Positions 1 through 10,236 of a DNA stretch of 64,000 bases are shown in pieces. The notes under the pieces were generated by a model. That model ran no database searches. It was given only the letters and a program-made list of their open reading frames with translations, and was not told where the DNA came from. The position numbers and the translations under genes are program-made. The DNA comes from Boothiomyces macroporosus. Taxonomy: Eukaryota; Chytridiomycota; Chytridiomycetes; Rhizophydiales; Terramycetaceae. The DNA lies in contig JADGKB010000008.1 of NCBI GenBank assembly GCA_027604185.1, forward strand, positions 124,001-188,000. Reading direction: 5' to 3'. Each line of letters starts with the position of its first letter. The stretch's first letter is position 1.

Positions 1-1089
1 TATTTGTAAAGACCCTTCCAGTGTAGCCATGATATACAGAGGATCTATTTTTTGATTATGGAATTGATAGAGGTAATTGAATTTCAAAGATTTCCCAAAT
101 AATCGCATCAACAATACTTTTGACGCATGAATAGACAGATTAGGCAGACTGGGCGTGAACCATTCTGTGCTCGACATAATCTGCAGACTCAGGTGTGCCT
201 TTTGATTAATTGGATTTGCATCTGAGGAACATCCAGGCAAAAATACTCCGTTGTCTTCGTCTTTGATGTTTGACTTGTTCTGAAAGATAAAGAATGTGTC
301 GAAAGAGTACATGAGCCACCAAACAGCTCTGATGCTCTCTTTTTCGTATTCAGAATCAGTCAATAGCTGAATGCCCACTTCTGTGTTGATCGAAAGCCCT
401 TTGGCCATGGATAACGAAGCATTGAAATATGCAAACCCTTCCGCTGGTTTACTCATTCCTGGATTAGCAATCACATACGAAAATAAAGAAATGATAGCTG
501 CGTTAACCCCAATATATTCGCCATTGACGAATCTGAAATCGCACTGGGGATTAAAGGGGTACAGCTTGCTAAATATCGATTGCACAGTGCTACGCGGTCC
601 TCCATATTTCCAATATCAGTGTTGTTCAAAAAGCATCCATGCCCTGAAAACACATATTGAAGAAACTGACTGCTGTTTAATAGTCCCTTCATGTACCCCT
701 GATCAATGAACGAATAGCGGGCTACATCTTCCACTACCATCTGGATTAATCGTGCGTTATTGATATTTGGATTTAATTCTGTTATCCTAGCTATATTTTC
801 TGCTTTTGGCACATGTTCCACAATTTCAAAGGGAAGTGCGTTTGAGGTGCCTGCCGCTAAAACCGCTTCCAATTTCAATAGTCTTGCCTCCAGTTGTTTT
901 TCCACATGAGACTTTACTGTTGGGATCTGTCTGAATGCATCGTAAGAGCATTCAATCTTGGCAGAGACACATCTGGAACATTTTGGTTTCGCTTGATCAC
1001 ACTGCATTAATATATAATTACTTTTTGCTTCTAATATTAGGCTATATTACTTTTTTCGTGCAGGGAATGCAGGTATTTCGTGGTCTCAT
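1..1089 (-). CDS. Zn2Cys6 fungal transcription factor (3' end beyond window)
   Basis: Probable sequence-specific regulator acting in the nucleus. Exons on the minus strand are 1089-1051, 1030-1022, 1001-479 and 458-1; the three introns (1050-1031, 1021-1002, 478-459) are each 20 nt. Joining them gives an N-terminal binuclear zinc cluster, CIPCTKKKQKC followed by CxxxxxxC, CxxC and Cx6C spacing, i.e. the canonical C-x2-C-x6-C-x6-C-x2-C-x6-C. Exon 2 is only 9 nt and supplies KQK between Cys2 and Cys3. Downstream sequence resembles the fungal-specific TF middle homology domain, with an RAVWWLMYSFD-like segment. 343 codons are visible and the gene runs off the left edge. The target genes cannot be told from sequence. 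Confidence 0.85.
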
Positions 1090-1129
1090 TTTTATGGAAA
1101 TGGAAAAAATTTGCCTTCGAAATTACGCT

Positions 1130-4100
1130 TTATTTTTGATACAAAAACTGCGCCAAACCAGCGTTGGAGGCGGCAACGCCTTTGCCTTTGGGTCTGGATG
1201 TCATCTCTGCCAGCTTTTCCGCTACAATATTTTCGCTATCTTCATTTTCTTTTTCTTCGTCAAGCATCTTTTCCAACTCTTCTGTCTTTTCTCGTTCTTC
1301 ACCCATTTCTGGACCGTCATCTACCTTCTGGACAAACTTTTCCATCATCTCTGTACTGTTTTTAGCTGCTTCACTGCTTTCAGGTCTATCAACCTTGCGA
1401 ATCTTGCTGGCAGCTTCACTTGGTTTTTTCACAAATCCTTCCAGAGTGATTTGTTTGCGTTTCTTTGCCTCTGTTTCAACTTTTTCCGCTGCTGGAGGTC
1501 TTCCAAATGGATTCATTGGCTTCTTTGCTCTATCCAAACCAAATGGATTGAGAGGTTTTGGTTTGATCTCTTCGCTGACTGGTTTTAATATGTCATCATT
1601 ATGCTTGGCTTTTGGAATAGGTATTGGCTTGGACTTTGGAATATATGGTTTCTGGATTTCAGGTTCAGGTTCAGGTGCATCCAATGGGAAAGATAGAGAA
1701 GGATGATCATCGAAATCGCGTTGTGGGAACAATTCATAATCAGGTGCTTCAACTCTGATTTTCTTGTGCTTGACGGGAGGTTCAAAATCGTCATCAACAA
1801 GAGTATTTTCAAATCTCGATGATCGAGTATACAATTCTTCAGGTTCTTCCTTTTCTTCGCTCAAACGTTTCTAAATTAATGCTAATTACTTGTTTGATGT
1901 GGTTCATGCGTTCACCCAGGGCTGGCTGTTGATAAAACACAGCGATTTTCATTGCTCCGTCAATACTTTCAATCAGATACAACATATCACATAGATCCAG
2001 CGCTCTTTGGGTCTGCTCATTCTTGCAAGCATTCTAAATTAATAGGATATTACTGCAAGTAGTTGCAACGTAAGTTTATCGATTTTAGCTTCTTCCCCAT
2101 TATTAGTTTCGGTAAAAATCAAACGGGACTGAATAATTTGCTGTTCTAGTTTCACTGTATCATTTTCAGGCTCTAATAGCGGAATGGCTAATGGCAAATC
2201 ATTAATGATTGGTTTTGGAAAGTTAGGATGGGTATTTCCTTTGAGAACAACACATAAAAAGTTTGATTCGGTAACGCCTACTGGCCAGTATTCTTCCACA
2301 CGCTCTTTTTTGAATATCTTTGAATCAAATAATGGTGTCCACATATTACCCGAGTTTAGGAATAACCCACGAAGAACACCTTCGCTATCAAAAGTGCATG
2401 GATATCCGAGTGAAGAGAATCCAACCCATTTTAGCTTAGAGCAGGGAGAAATTGGCAGCATATCCTGCACAACAATTTGATTTGTATTCATATCCAGCAA
2501 AAAGTAAGCTAAACTTTGATTACCATGGAACACTCCGGCATGGTGGTACACACAAAATAGCAAGTCGTTGCCTCCAGACATGCTGACAATTGGTCCGCTA
2601 AGCGATCGAATGCCAACCTGAATACCACTAGTACTAAAGACACGGATATACTGCTGATTGGTTGCAACAACAACCCTGGACATGGTGCAAGCAACCACTT
2701 GCGCACTTTCATCTTTGGGCAATGTAAAGGTCCAATCACTCTTGTTTGCCCAGTTATCAAACGGACGGTAGTAAACCAAAGATGTGAGAGCAGCGGTTGC
2801 TTGCGAAGCAAACACAACACCAGATGGCCCGATACTGCTAAGAGTGTAATTGTTGTAATCAGTAAAGTGGAATGGTCTAATGGAGGAATCGTGGAATTCA
2901 ACATCCATTGTAAATTGGGTGCCAGACTCTATAGCGCAAACTGTACCAACATCGTTAAACACCAAATATTGCCTGTTTTGTTTTAAAGGTGAAGAGTTTG
3001 GCTGAAATGCTTCTTGAATATCATGAGTGGGAAAGCTTAACTGTTCATTAGCAGGCTGGATATTGTATTCCCTTCTCAATTCTTTCAAGGCTTTTTTGCC
3101 CTCACGCTCTTGATATCTAATAACGTCTCTTTCATTTCTAAACTCTTCAGCATAGCCACCGCCATCGTCGTCAACCACAAAATCGTCAACTTCATCCATA
3201 TCCTCGTCTTCTTCAGCCTGATGTTCTATTAGCACATCATTGAATATATCATCTTCAACTCCAAACAATTCATCTTCTGGAATTTTTTCAGGGGTTTTAG
3301 ATGCATGTGGTAAATCAGAAGGTAAAAACTCTTTCCAGTAACCAACATTTCCTTCAACGTCACCCTATAATTAACCAATATTACGAAGAGCAGGTCGTTT
3401 GAAGATGGATGGAAAGTGATACCAGAAATTTTTGCCAAGTTACTCTCCCTATTGTTAGTATTGAGTACTTTTTAACTGGATCAGTGATACTTTGCTGAGG
3501 ATGCCAAATATATAGTAAATTTGCACTTGCACATGCTAAATATAAGCCGTTTGGTGAATATTCCAAAGCAGACAAGATTTCTTGGTGATCGAAACTGTAG
3601 ACACTTTCAAAGGTTTTCGCATTATAAACAGTCACTGAATCAGCTACAACAAACCTTTCTTTTCTTTTGCAACACTGAAATATTCCCCACTAGGATTCCA
3701 TTTCGCAATATCACCCTGATCCAAATTCCCAATATTTTTCCAAGTAGTATGCTCTTTTTTCCAAATCTTTACATCTCTCCCGCAACTAATTAGCTTGTTT
3801 GCATGAAAATCAACACTAGTAACCGCATTTCCATGGTTCAAAGTCTCTTTATAATCTGGTATTTGCGCATTGTATATATAAATTTGAGGTTCACTGGATT
3901 AGCAAGAAATACTCTGATCCAACGGCGATATAGCCTCCATCGTTGATCACTACGCAATTTACTACACCACTTGTCTTTGCAATGGTTTTGACAAACTTTA
4001 GTGGTCTGACTTTGAACAAACTGACTGTCATTTCACTTCCAAATACTAGAAAATTGTCGCTGACTGATAGACAAGATACTGATTGCGAATGAGTATTTCC

Positions 4101-4278
4101 AGAGTTGCGATCAGCGAATCCATCTTGCAAGAGCGAGGTAGAATTTGATGATATTTTATCCGATCCAGCAGTTATTGCTTTTCTTATTAGTCAGAATATA
4201 CCCTCCGTCACCAGATAATTTACAAAACGTCGGTCCTGGGTTGTGGATACCGTTGAATTCTACAGATGACCATTCCAT
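1130..4278 (-). CDS. CTF4: CTF4 / WDHD1 (AND-1) replisome adaptor
   Basis: Replication-fork hub that couples the CMG helicase to polymerase alpha. Eight exons join into 1,003 codons. The introns, all 19-20 nt, are 4201-4183, 3912-3894, 3654-3635, 3468-3449, 3384-3365, 2053-2034 and 1889-1871. The N-terminal third is WD40 repeats (for example GDGGKAITAGSDK and LNHGNAVTSVDFHANK). An acidic linker follows (EEDEDMDEVDDF), then the SepB/Mcl1-type middle beta-propeller and helical region. The C-terminal tail is charged, with two NPFG motifs and KQITLEGFV, which resembles a PIP box but lacks the double aromatic. I see no HMG box, unlike vertebrate AND-1. The start ATG at 4278 is in frame with the first WD repeat; an ATG slightly upstream is out of frame. 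Family assignment is by homology and is firm; fine C-terminal function is inference. Confidence 0.9.
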
Positions 4279-4317
4279 TTTGCAAAGTTGAATTCGGACA
4301 TTTTTCTGGACTTTAAA

Positions 4318-4413
4318 CGATTGTTATTGGTTACATTCAATCGACTGTTATTGGTTACATTCAATCGATTGTTATTGGTTACATTCAATCGATTGTTATT
4401 GGTTAGATTTAAA
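4318..4413. repeat. 24-nt tandem repeat carrying CCAAT boxes, upstream of CTF4
   Basis: Four head-to-tail copies of a 24-nt unit lie at 4318-4341, 4342-4365, 4366-4389 and 4390-4413; the last is degenerate. On the CTF4 coding strand each unit reads TAACCAATAACAATCG in part, so each contains a CCAAT core. Further single ATTGGTTA-type motifs follow at about 4440 and 4480. The array begins about 40 bp before the CTF4 start codon. CCAAT is the HAP/NF-Y site; a promoter role is inference. Confidence 0.75.
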
Positions 4414-4536
4414 CAGGTTTTTGGTTTCTTTTTGGTTATATTGGATAAAGAATCTCATTCGCTGTTCAAACAACCTCATATTGGTTACATTCAAACAGAT
4501 ATTCACTAGCAATAGTTGAAGAATTCTTACAAGTTT

Positions 4537-5695
4537 TTATCGGTTATATTTCTGACAATACTTTTGGTGAGGTTTGAGATGCTGTTCAAGCATGTGCAAT
4601 CCACAACACGTAGAAACAATCACTTTATGTGCGATAACAATCCGCCTGTCTGTTTCAGACCAATCTATCGAATCAATTTTCTTTTGTCCAGCTAATTTAG
4701 CAGCCCTAGGTGCTGGTTTGATTGGAATAATCTTTCCTCCACATTCAGTAGAGTGTTTATGAAACCATTTATCGTTTGGCCCAGGTCTAGTGTTATTTTT
4801 ACGGCCGATATGGCCCATGTACGGCTTCAAGTTTGAACATGCGCCTTGTTAGTGGTAATTTACCTAGACACTTCCACTTGTATTCTGGATTAGGCAATTC
4901 GGGAAATGAGTGATCATGGGTAACATTGCTATGAATATCTTGATTAAACAGGTTCATCATCTGATCAAATTCCTCACAGTGTTCTCTAGGCTTCCCAAAT
5001 GCCATTGCTAAATAACAATGAATCATCTCGTGAAGCATTATATTTATGCATTCTCTAGGAGACAAGTATTGGCAAAGGCGAGAAGACAGCTTGATAACAC
5101 CGTTTGAATTGGCAGAGTTGCTGGATATGATTCCATCCGACCATTCAAATCCTTTGATTGCGTTATTGAACAGTTCGCGGTTGTATAGCTTGTACTTTGC
5201 ATCAAAATCAAATAGTAAATCTTCATCAGGCAGCAGGGATACGTCCAGAGACTCTATTTCGTGGATATCTTGAGATGAAAATTGCTGCAGCGCTTTTATT
5301 GCGGAGTCTTTATCATTGATTGACTTTGATTCGCTTTCTTTGCTTTGTCCTTGATTTGTAGGCAGTTCCATCAGATCATCATCAAGTATCTGTCGTTTGC
5401 TAGGCGATTTCGGTTCATCTACTGATTCTATTGACACAGAATTTACCGGTGATTCCATTTTTCTCTTCCTTAAGGGTGTATCTTCCTCAGAGTCGAAATC
5501 TGCCTTGTCGCTGTAGATTTCCTCCACCATCTCTCTCATTGGTTTCTCACTAACAGAAGGCTGTGAGGATTCTTCAGTAAGTTGTTCATCTTCCATTTCA
5601 GCGAATTCGATAAACTGCTGTTGCAATTCTTTCAACTCTGAACTTGAAATTGGTTTTGAAGAAATGAATTCAATCTCTTCTGGATTACCAATCAT
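4537..5695 (-). CDS. SPRTN: Spartan-like SprT metalloprotease
   Basis: Predicted DNA-dependent zinc metalloprotease that removes DNA-protein crosslinks at replication forks. Exons 5695-4864 and 4844-4537 are separated by a 19-nt intron (4863-4845) and give 379 codons from the ATG at 5695. The N-terminal half is acidic and low-complexity. The SprT domain has the HExxH zinc motif in LHEMIHCYLAMAFG with a downstream GKPREHCEEF. Splicing restores the Spartan zinc-binding segment: KWKCLGAC, then RPGPNDKWFHKHSTECGG, supplying C, C, H and C ligands. No SHP or UBZ motif is obvious. It follows CTF4 on the same strand. The start is uncertain because an open frame with one TGA extends upstream (see 5696-5878). 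Confidence 0.85.
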
Positions 5696-5878
5696 AATTT
5701 TTTTCCCTGCTTGCAAACCAATAGGAGGAATCTGATTACGGAATCATTGCTGGAGTGGGTTTGGTTGCATGTTTGGTTGAAGCGCTACAGGTGATTCAGA
5801 TGCTCGAATTGGTGCAATGATGGAATTGTCCCAATGCAGAGGGTTAGGAGTAATATATTCCAATTCATAGAGATCCAT
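5696..5878 (-). other. In-frame 5' extension of the Spartan gene interrupted by one TGA
   Basis: An ATG at 5878 opens a frame beginning MDLYELEYITPN that runs in the same frame into the Spartan coding sequence, broken only by a TGA at 5746-5744. Peptide on both sides looks protein-like (ALQPNMQPNPLQQ before, FRNQIPPIGLQAG after). I found no GT-AG intron that would remove the TGA and keep frame. Options are a sequence error or polymorphism, stop readthrough, or a genuine leader with translation starting at 5695. UGA is a normal stop elsewhere in this window. Confidence 0.4.
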
Positions 5879-6088
5879 TTCTCATTAAATAATTTCAAGT
5901 TGGGGTTGGCCGTGACCCAAACTACAATCAATACTGGCTAGACAAACTGTATTGATCAGATATTAGAACAATCTTAATTCCATTTATAACGTGTTTTTAT
6001 CTCTATTCGAAATAATAATATCTCCTACTTTCATTGTAAGGGTTATATTCTCATAAGACTTGAAATTTTTTAAAATCTTTAAAAAAAT

Positions 6089-8260
6089 ATGGGCGATCGA
6101 AAAAGGAGTCCCAAAAAGAAGGAAGACGATGATGACGATTACGAAGAAGAAATTGAACAAGAACCACCAAAGAGGGGTAGAAAGAAAAGGGTAGACGACA
6201 TGGAAGTTGATCAAGATTTCGAAGATGAAGAAACTCAAGAAGAAGCTGAAGAGGAAGAGGAACCGCCAGAGCCACAAGAGCAACCGAAACGAAAGCGCGG
6301 CAGGCCTCCCATTCCGAAAAAGAAGGGAAGACCGCCAAAGCCAAAGCAATCTACACCGCCGCCTGATGAAGAAACTGACGATGATGAAGTGGATTCAGAT
6401 ATTGATCCAATAGGAGAAACAAAGATTGATAAAGATGGCTATCTTCAAGGTGGTAGAGAATATAGATTCCCAACATTCACTTTACCAAGACATCCTACTC
6501 GATTATACCTCTACTCTCTGGAGGCTTCAAAGCTCTTGGGATTTAGAGATACTTATATATTCTTTTTGCGCAATACAAATGTAAAGAGGGTTAATGGAAC
6601 GGAAGAAGATCGTGAACATTTGCGCAAGTTGGATATCCTTCCTTCTCAATTGAGGAACAGGCCAATTACTTTGATTCGTGCGAGAAATCTGTTTAAAGTG
6701 TTTGGACATAAAGTGGTTCGAAGAGGCAGGCCAATCAAAGATGACTATTTTGTTGGTGATCAGCAAGAAACTGCAGAGGATGATACTAAAATGGACGAAG
6801 ATGAGCAGTCTTATGGTATTAATAGTTTAATATAGGCATATATGATTATAGTAAAACATCTGGCGGAGATCGTGGACCATTCAGACGACATGATTTCTCT
6901 ATTGCCGGATTTTTGAAACCTAAACATGAAGTTGAGCAATTTGAACCATTAGCAATCCCTGCTGAGTTGGAACAAGATCAATGGATGCTGAAATGTGCTC
7001 TTTCGGCAGCAGATTTCAACCAAAGATTAAACAGAACCAGACCTACATCATTTCTGGATTTGCACACTAATATTGAACAAGTTCCAAAGATTACTCAACC
7101 TATTCGAGTATTGGTCGAAAGTAATGTTGATTACACTGGAAATGAACTCAAAATAGAAAAGGAAATCAATTGCAGGCCATATGAACCTCAAGCGCAGTGG
7201 CAAGTAGTCGGAAACAGCTTCGAACCTTCCAAATATCCGTTAGCAATAATGAAAGATCAACACCAAGATGCCGTCCCTCTGTAATTATTTTTAACGATAG
7301 ATATCAAAATAGGTTTAGTGAGACGGATTCTCCATACTATAATAACGAAAATATTAATGACAAAAGGATCAGACAGTACGATCAACCTCCAAATTTATAT
7401 GGCGTTCAACCTTTCATTATGGCATCTCAGCCTCCACAAATCTTGTCTGTTCGTAAAAAAGGAAGACCAAGAAAAGTGAAATTTGATCAACCAGGAGATG
7501 AAGAAGCGTGTGCACATTGTCATGAACTATCGTGTGCAACTACTCTAAAAGGTGTTCCTGGAACACTAATGCTAACTTGTGACAAATGCAAAACCAATCA
7601 TCACCCAAGCTGTATGGAATTTGAGGATCCAGTATTGATATCAAAGTGTTTCACTTATCCTTGGCTATGTAGCAACTGCAAGACTTGTACAAAATGTAAT
7701 ACTGCGGATAATGATGACAAATTGCTATTTTGCGATGTATGTGATCGTGGACTACATACCTATTGTAACGATCCACCATTGCAGAGACTACCAGAAGGTA
7801 ATTTTAGTTAATCTAGGTGCCTGGTTGTGTAAATTGTGTGCTGAATGCCAATCCTGCAAGACTACAAAGCCTGGACCAACTGAATGGAGACATGTGGTCA
7901 TTCCGCAAAAAGGAGATGTTGGACAATTCTTGGCTACATTCTGTCCAAGTTGCTACAATGACTTTCAACAAGATCGTTTCTGTCCAATATGTCTTAAAGT
8001 ATACTCTCGAGATGCAGATGATTTGGCAATGGTCTGTTGCGATTCCTGTGATAGGTAACTTTGCTTAATGTAGATGGATTCATGTTGGATGTGACGATGA
8101 ACTGACTGAAAAAGAATATCAACGACTAGTAGAACAAGAAGAACCACAATTCACTTGCATATTATGTGATCCAATCAGAGTTACCAGAGCGCTTGAAAGC
8201 ACCGGTGCCAAAGAAGTTGAGTACAAAGGTCAAATCTTGATTACACCTTCACTAAAATAA
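6089..8260 (+). CDS. SWI/SNF-RSC subunit: Rsc7/Swp82-type domain fused to PHD fingers
   Basis: Predicted chromatin-remodelling subunit. Five exons (introns 6816-6835, 7281-7300, 7798-7816, 8055-8073; 19-20 nt) encode 697 codons. The first ~120 residues are acidic and basic low-complexity with AT-hook-like KRGRPP and KGRPP motifs. Residues ~125-350 match the chromatin-remodelling subunit domain shared by yeast Rsc7/Npl6 and Swp82 (GREYRFPTFTLPRHPTRLYLYS; GPFRRHDFSIAGF). A further GRPRK hook precedes a C-terminal array of Cys/His PHD-type zinc fingers (CAHCHEL, CDKCKTNHH, CDVCDRGLHTYCNDPP, CPICLKVY, CCDSCDRWIHVGC). In yeast the Rsc7 domain and such PHD arrays are separate; metazoan PHF10/DPF-type BAF45 subunits combine related parts. 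Domain calls are firm; the complex is inferred. Confidence 0.82.
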
Positions 8261-8292
8261 ATTTCAATTTCTTGCAAGTGTTTTATTACCAA

Positions 8293-9471
8293 TCAAATGT
8301 AATCAAAAGGATTCAAGCTGCCTGTGTTACTCTTTTCTTGGTGCGGATTCTTTTCAACATGCAACGATTCACCATCTGGAGTTTTCGAGTAACTAGCATG
8401 AACATCCATGTCTTTTTTGCCTTCCACTGAATCTCATTAGAAAAGGGTACCTTTACCAGACACTTCTTTTGCATCTTGCATTACCTTGCCTGAATCACTG
8501 CGTTTCAAATCAGAAGGAGAGATATTGGGACTTGAATCATTGATTGCATCTGAACTATGAATGGCCTTTTCTTTTGCTTCTCCGACAGCATCGCTAGTTT
8601 CATTTTTTACTTGTTGCGAAATATCGCTAGCCTTTTCCTTGGTTTTATCGTATCCTTCCGATAGTTGGGTCTTGGCATCGTCAGCTATTTCGTTTGACTT
8701 TTCTTTGGATTGATCATAGCCTTCCTTCACTTGGTCTTTGACATCACCAGCAACTTGCCCAGTTTTTTCTTTGGCTGCTTGGTAGTTTTCGTTGATCTTG
8801 TTTATTTTATCGTTTGTCCTTTCTTTTGCAGAGTCAAACATACTGCCAACATAGCCTTTGGCTGATTGATAGCCTTCCTTGATATTTTGTGCTGTTTCAC
8901 CAGCTTTTTCTTTAAGGGTTTTGTATACTGTTTGTTCATTTTCGTTGTTCAAGTTTCTGTTTGGATCAGCTTCCTTGGAAAGTGAATTATTGTCTGTTTT
9001 TTCGGTGGACTGTTCATGTGCATGGGATTTCATATCAGGCAAATAGTTGAGTGTGCTGGTGATTGACCCAATGGTAGATTTTGTACTTTCGCCTTCTTCC
9101 TTCTGGTTCCTGGCATCTTCAAATGTAGTACCAGAATACTTTGTGTCTTGATTTAAAGTGGTATCCATTGGTAGGTTTCCGTGCGGCTCCATTTTATGCT
9201 CTTGTTCAGACTTTGGCATGTAACTAAGAGGGTTGATTATGTGCACAATTGAGCTGGCAGTAGATTCGGTTTTATCCAAAGCTGCTTTGAGTCCTTTGTT
9301 TACTTTAGAGCCATAGTCTTGATTCAAGCCAGGATCTTGCTTTACTTGCTTTGGATCTGATGAGATAGACGAATTGCTTTGATTGCTTTTGATTTCTTGA
9401 GTTTGGTTTGGGATATCTTCACGCGGTAGCTGCTTTGAATCGTTCCCAGCAGGTTGCTTGTCAGAATTCAT
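8293..9471 (-). CDS. LEA-like hydrophilic protein A (NPLxY-tail family)
   Basis: Not assigned to a named orthologue. Exon 1 is 9471-8451; an 18-nt intron (8450-8433) leads to a last exon that reads to a TGA at 8293, total 386 aa. A 24-nt version of the intron is also in frame. The middle consists of repeated amphipathic stretches of the LEA group-3 / apolipophorin kind (KEKAGETAQNIKEGYQSAKG, VKEGYDQSKEKSNEIADDAK, LSEGYDKTKEKASDISQQ), very rich in K, E, A, D and lacking hydrophobic segments. It holds NPLSYMP and TLNYLP internally and ends SLNPFDYI, the motif shared with the two upstream neighbours. LEA-type proteins usually protect membranes or proteins during desiccation; that role is inference here. 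Confidence 0.75.
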
Positions 9472-9625
9472 TGATATTCTTTTGGATACGTTGAATCTTT
9501 TTTCACTTGCTTAAATAACTACACGCTGCATGAAATTATGTGAGTTGCATTGGTGATTCTTTTGGAAGCAGGTTAAGTGTTGGTAGAGCAAATTAAAAAA
9601 GAGCATGTCAGCAAATACGCCTTAT

Positions 9626-10130
9626 TTATTTTGAGCCAGGCAAATAGTTGAGCGGATTTAATGCACTTAACCCTGAGTTATTGACTGTTACCAGTTGGAT
9701 GCTCCTTATCCGCAGGATTGTCGGAGGAGTCTGAATTTCCAGTATCAGTAGTTCCTGAATTTGGACCAGTTTTAGATTGGTTTGCATTATCCGCTATAGA
9801 GTCTAAAGTCAATTTTTCTTTACCCTTGGCTGATTGAACTTTTTCATGAACATGATGCATTCCTGAGTAAGTAAGAATAACCTTGCTTTAACCAATCGCA
9901 CTGTTGTTTAGCACCTTCCTTTGCTTTGTTGTACTCTTCAGACATTTTACTTTGCATGTCGTCTGTTCTGGATTGGCGATTGTCTTGCGATTGAGGAGTT
10001 ACTGCATGAGCGATAGAGTCTTGGATTAGCTATTTGTACCTTTTGCATCTTTTGCCTTGTTCTTTACAGATTCCATTCCATCATGCATATAGTCTCCCAT
10101 AGACTTTTTATCAGATTGATCGTGTTGCAT
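9626..10130 (-). CDS. LEA-like hydrophilic protein B (NPLxY-tail family)
   Basis: Four small exons (10130-10040, 10019-9882, 9862-9692, 9672-9626) with introns of 20, 19 and 19 nt give exactly 149 codons including stop. The protein is hydrophilic: an N-terminal MGDYMHDGMESVKNKAKDAK segment, then SEEYNKAKEGAKQQ and EKVQSAKGKEKLTLD helices like those in protein A, then a Ser/Thr/Asn/Asp-rich tract. It ends ALNPLNYLPGSK, the shared tail motif. It lies between proteins A and C on the same strand, so the three probably arose by tandem duplication. No enzyme domain, signal peptide or membrane segment is visible. Confidence 0.72.
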
Positions 10131-10236
10131 TGTCGTAATCCACCATCAAATGCCACTATTTATATCATTGCAATGCATAAATATACCTAATTGAGGCATA
10201 ATCGAACGTAAATTCATGCAAATGCTTTATTTTCCA

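Noticed and set aside
4288..4509. Plus-strand 73-codon ORF with RLLLVTFN repeats
   Set aside because: The repeats are just the 24-nt tandem array (eight codons per unit) read in an accidental open frame within the CTF4 upstream region.
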